Assembly: GCA_020725265.1 (NCBI GenBank)
Contig: DYFK01000012.1
Span: 37,771-101,770, forward strand
Source: Hydrogenophilus sp.
GTDB taxonomy: Bacteria; Pseudomonadota; Gammaproteobacteria; Burkholderiales; Thiobacillaceae
Length of the DNA: 64,000 nucleotides
Direction: 5' to 3'
Positions 59,543 through 64,000 of this stretch are shown in pieces (position 1 is the first letter of the stretch; each line of letters opens with the position of its first letter). A program made the translations under genes and the position numbers. Under the pieces are notes generated by a model. That model saw only the letters and a list, made by a program, of their open reading frames with translations. It was not told where the DNA came from and did no database searches.

Positions 59543-60988
59543 ATGGACGAATTCTGGAGCCATTGCCTCGCCCATTTCGAGCGGACCCTGAACATCCAGC
59601 AAATCAATACCTGGATCCGGCCGCTGATCGCCGAGGTCGGTCCGGACGCCATCGCCGTGATCGCGCCCAACCGGTTCGTGGCGCAATGGGTCAGGGAAAA
59701 ATTTCTGGGAGAAATCGAACGCCTGGCCATGGAATATTTCGGTGGACCGAAACCGGTGACGCTCGCCATCGGCGAAGCGCGCGCGCGCGCGCGAACCGGT
59801 GAACGACAGGCCGTCACGCCGGAACCGCCAACCACGCAAATCATCGCCGCGTCCGCCACCGAAATCCCGACGACGCGGGCGGAAGCCGTCAGCCCGGAAA
59901 AAACGCCACGCAAGCAGGCCATCCAGGGCAAGCCCGCGCGCGCCTCAGAAAAAGCCGCGCCCCTCGACGAAAGCCGCCTCAACAATCTGTTCAGTTTCGA
60001 CACCTTCGTGCCCGGCAAGGCCAATGACCTGGCCCGGGCAGCCGCCCTGCAGGTGGCCGACAATCCCGGTTCCGGCTACAACCCGCTGTTCGTCTACGGT
60101 GGCGTGGGTCTGGGCAAGACCCATCTGATCCAGGCGATCGGCAACCGCATGCTGCAGCACGATCCCAAGGCCAGGGTCCGCTACATCCACGCCGACCGCT
60201 ACGTCTCCGACATGGTTCGCGCCGTGCGTTCGAACGCCTATGATGACTTCAAGCGCCGTTACGACAGCCTCGACCTGCTGTTGATCGACGACATCCAGTT
60301 CTTCGCGCGCAAGGAAGGCACGCAGGAGCAGTTCTTCTACACCTTCAACACCCTGATCGAGGAACGCAAGCAGGTCATCATCACCAGCGATACCTTTCCG
60401 AAGGACATGGAAGGTATCGAGGAACGCCTGAAATCGCGTTTCAGCTGGGGTCTGACGGTCATGCTGGAGCCTCCCGAACTGGAAATGCGCGTGGCCATCC
60501 TGCTCGACAAGGCGCGCCTGGAACAAGCCTCGCTCGACGAAGGCACCGCCTTCTTCATCGCCAAGCAGGTCCGCTCCAACGTTCGCGAACTCGAAGGCGC
60601 GCTCAAGCGCGTGCTGGCCTTTGCCCGCTTCAACAAGCTGTCGATCTCGATCGAAGTCGCCAAGGAAGCACTCAAGGATCTGCTCGCGGTACAAAACCGG
60701 CAGATTTCGATAGAGAATATCCAGAAGACCGTGGCCGACTATTTCAAGATCAAGGTCGCGGACATGTATTCGAAAAAGCGCACCCGCAATCTGGCGCGAC
60801 CCAGGCAGATGGCGATGTATCTCGCGCGCGAGCTGACCGATCTGTCCTATCCCGAAATCGGCCTCTCGTTTGGCGGCCGGGATCACACCACGGTGCTGCA
60901 CGCCTGCGCCAAGATCGAGGAATTGAAGGCCAGTGACCAGACCCTGCGCAAGGATTACAACCTGTTGATCCAGGTACTGACCGGATGA
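59543..60988 (+). CDS. dnaA: Chromosomal replication initiator protein DnaA
   Basis: A 481-residue AAA+ initiator. Domain I is residues 1-80 ([19 protein letters not shown]) and the linker domain II is about 80-150, rich in Ala/Pro. Domain III has Walker [19 protein letters not shown], Walker [22 protein letters not shown] and sensor [15 protein letters not shown]. Domain IV has the DNA-binding signature [18 protein letters not shown]. Full length. A run of alternating CG in the linker (59778-59792) encodes Ala-Arg repeats. Confidence 0.98.
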   Translation: MDEFWSHCLAHFERTLNIQQINTWIRPLIAEVGPDAIAVIAPNRFVAQWVREKFLGEIERLAMEYFGGPKPVTLAIGEARARARTGERQAVTPEPPTTQIIAASATEIPTTRAEAVSPEKTPRKQAIQGKPARASEKAAPLDESRLNNLFSFDTFVPGKANDLARAAALQVADNPGSGYNPLFVYGGVGLGKTHLIQAIGNRMLQHDPKARVRYIHADRYVSDMVRAVRSNAYDDFKRRYDSLDLLLIDDIQFFARKEGTQEQFFYTFNTLIEERKQVIITSDTFPKDMEGIEERLKSRFSWGLTVMLEPPELEMRVAILLDKARLEQASLDEGTAFFIAKQVRSNVRELEGALKRVLAFARFNKLSISIEVAKEALKDLLAVQNRQISIENIQKTVADYFKIKVADMYSKKRTRNLARPRQMAMYLARELTDLSYPEIGLSFGGRDHTTVLHACAKIEELKASDQTLRKDYNLLIQVLTG

Positions 60989-61214
60989 AGCGGACCTGTG
61001 GAAAACCACGCCGGTATCCTGTGCATGAAAGCGACATGAATGGGGATAACACGCGGGATCGAGCCGGACGGAAAAGTTGTCAACAGCGGCCGCAAGTTTT
61101 GTCCACAGACTTGCCTACCGCTTTTTCCACAGATTAACCTTATGATTTTGATAGACTTTCCTGAGTTGTCCCGGGAAACAAGGGCGACCTAACATCACTA
61201 CCAGGAATATCCAA
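60989..61214. other. Probable replication origin (oriC) between dnaA and dnaN
   Basis: This 226-base gap contains four DnaA-box-like 9-mers, each one base from TTATCCACA: on the minus strand at 60997-61005 (TTTTCCACA) and 61041-61049 (TTATCCCCA), and on the plus strand at 61099-61107 (TTGTCCACA) and 61123-61131 (TTTTCCACA). Directly after the last box is the most AT-rich stretch of the region (about 61131-61166, GATTAACCTTATGATTTTGA), suitable as the unwinding element. Genes to the left run mostly leftward and dnaA-dnaN-gyrB run rightward, as expected around an origin. The dnaN promoter must also lie here. Confidence 0.7.

Positions 61215-64000
<2,786 letters not shown>

Noticed and set aside
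59778..59792. Alternating CG run in dnaA as a possible regulatory or Z-DNA element
   Set aside because: It encodes Ala/Arg in the variable linker domain, and such runs are common in this GC-rich sequence.

Overview
This 64 kb window is a piece of a GC-rich bacterial chromosome that includes the replication origin region. The gene order (dnaA-dnaN-gyrB diverging from rpmH-rnpA-yidC-mnmE, then mnmG-rsmG-parA-parB-atpIBEFHAGDC-glmU-glmS), a PEP-CTERM/PrsT pair, dprA-smg-topB-type topoisomerase and def-fmt all point to a betaproteobacterium. A Thiobacillaceae/Rhodocyclales-like sulfur or metal metaboliser is my best guess, from gene content only.

Region 1 (1-8.9 kb) is the unusual part. It holds the tail of a TusA-like sulfur carrier, a DsrE-like protein, two further small proteins, a rhodanese-like lipoprotein, a pentaheme cytochrome c lipoprotein, a small secreted CSC-motif protein, a membrane-anchored triheme cytochrome, an outer-membrane porin, and then a PAS histidine kinase with an NtrC-type sigma-54 activator. 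A well-spaced sigma-54 promoter (3967-3982) precedes the small protein/triheme/porin operon. The parts list (rhodanese lipoprotein, porin, small secreted protein, multiheme cytochromes) resembles the Geobacter ExtHIJKL outer-membrane electron conduit. Here it sits beside sulfur-relay genes and its own two-component system. It is the best candidate in the window for an undescribed system.

Region 2 (9-18.3 kb) carries uvrD, a MoaD-like protein lacking the C-terminal Gly-Gly, lnt, selD, a ketopantoate-reductase-like protein, a class V aminotransferase, fdxA, trxA and rho. Region 3 (18.3-22.7 kb) has a REC-like hypothetical protein, a PEP-CTERM exported protein with its own sigma-54 promoter, and the PrsT-like TPR protein. 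Region 4 (22.8-34.3 kb) has lysM-dprA-smg-topB on the minus strand, diverging from def-fmt-htpX and a large periplasmic-sensor GGDEF-EAL protein.

Region 5 (34.3-59.4 kb) is almost entirely minus strand, leading away from the origin: bioA, an orphan ParA, glmS, glmU, the complete F1Fo ATP synthase operon, parB-parA-rsmG-mnmG, ppc, an ABC exporter, mnmE, yidC, rnpA and rpmH. Region 6 (59.5-64 kb) is dnaA, a 226 bp gap with DnaA-box-like sites (probable oriC), dnaN and the first 530 codons of gyrB. Four parS-type sites lie in regions 5-6: inside atpG, on each side of ppc, and over the gyrB start codon. No tRNA, rRNA, CRISPR array or insertion sequence was recognised, and no gene-free stretch exceeds 300 bases.
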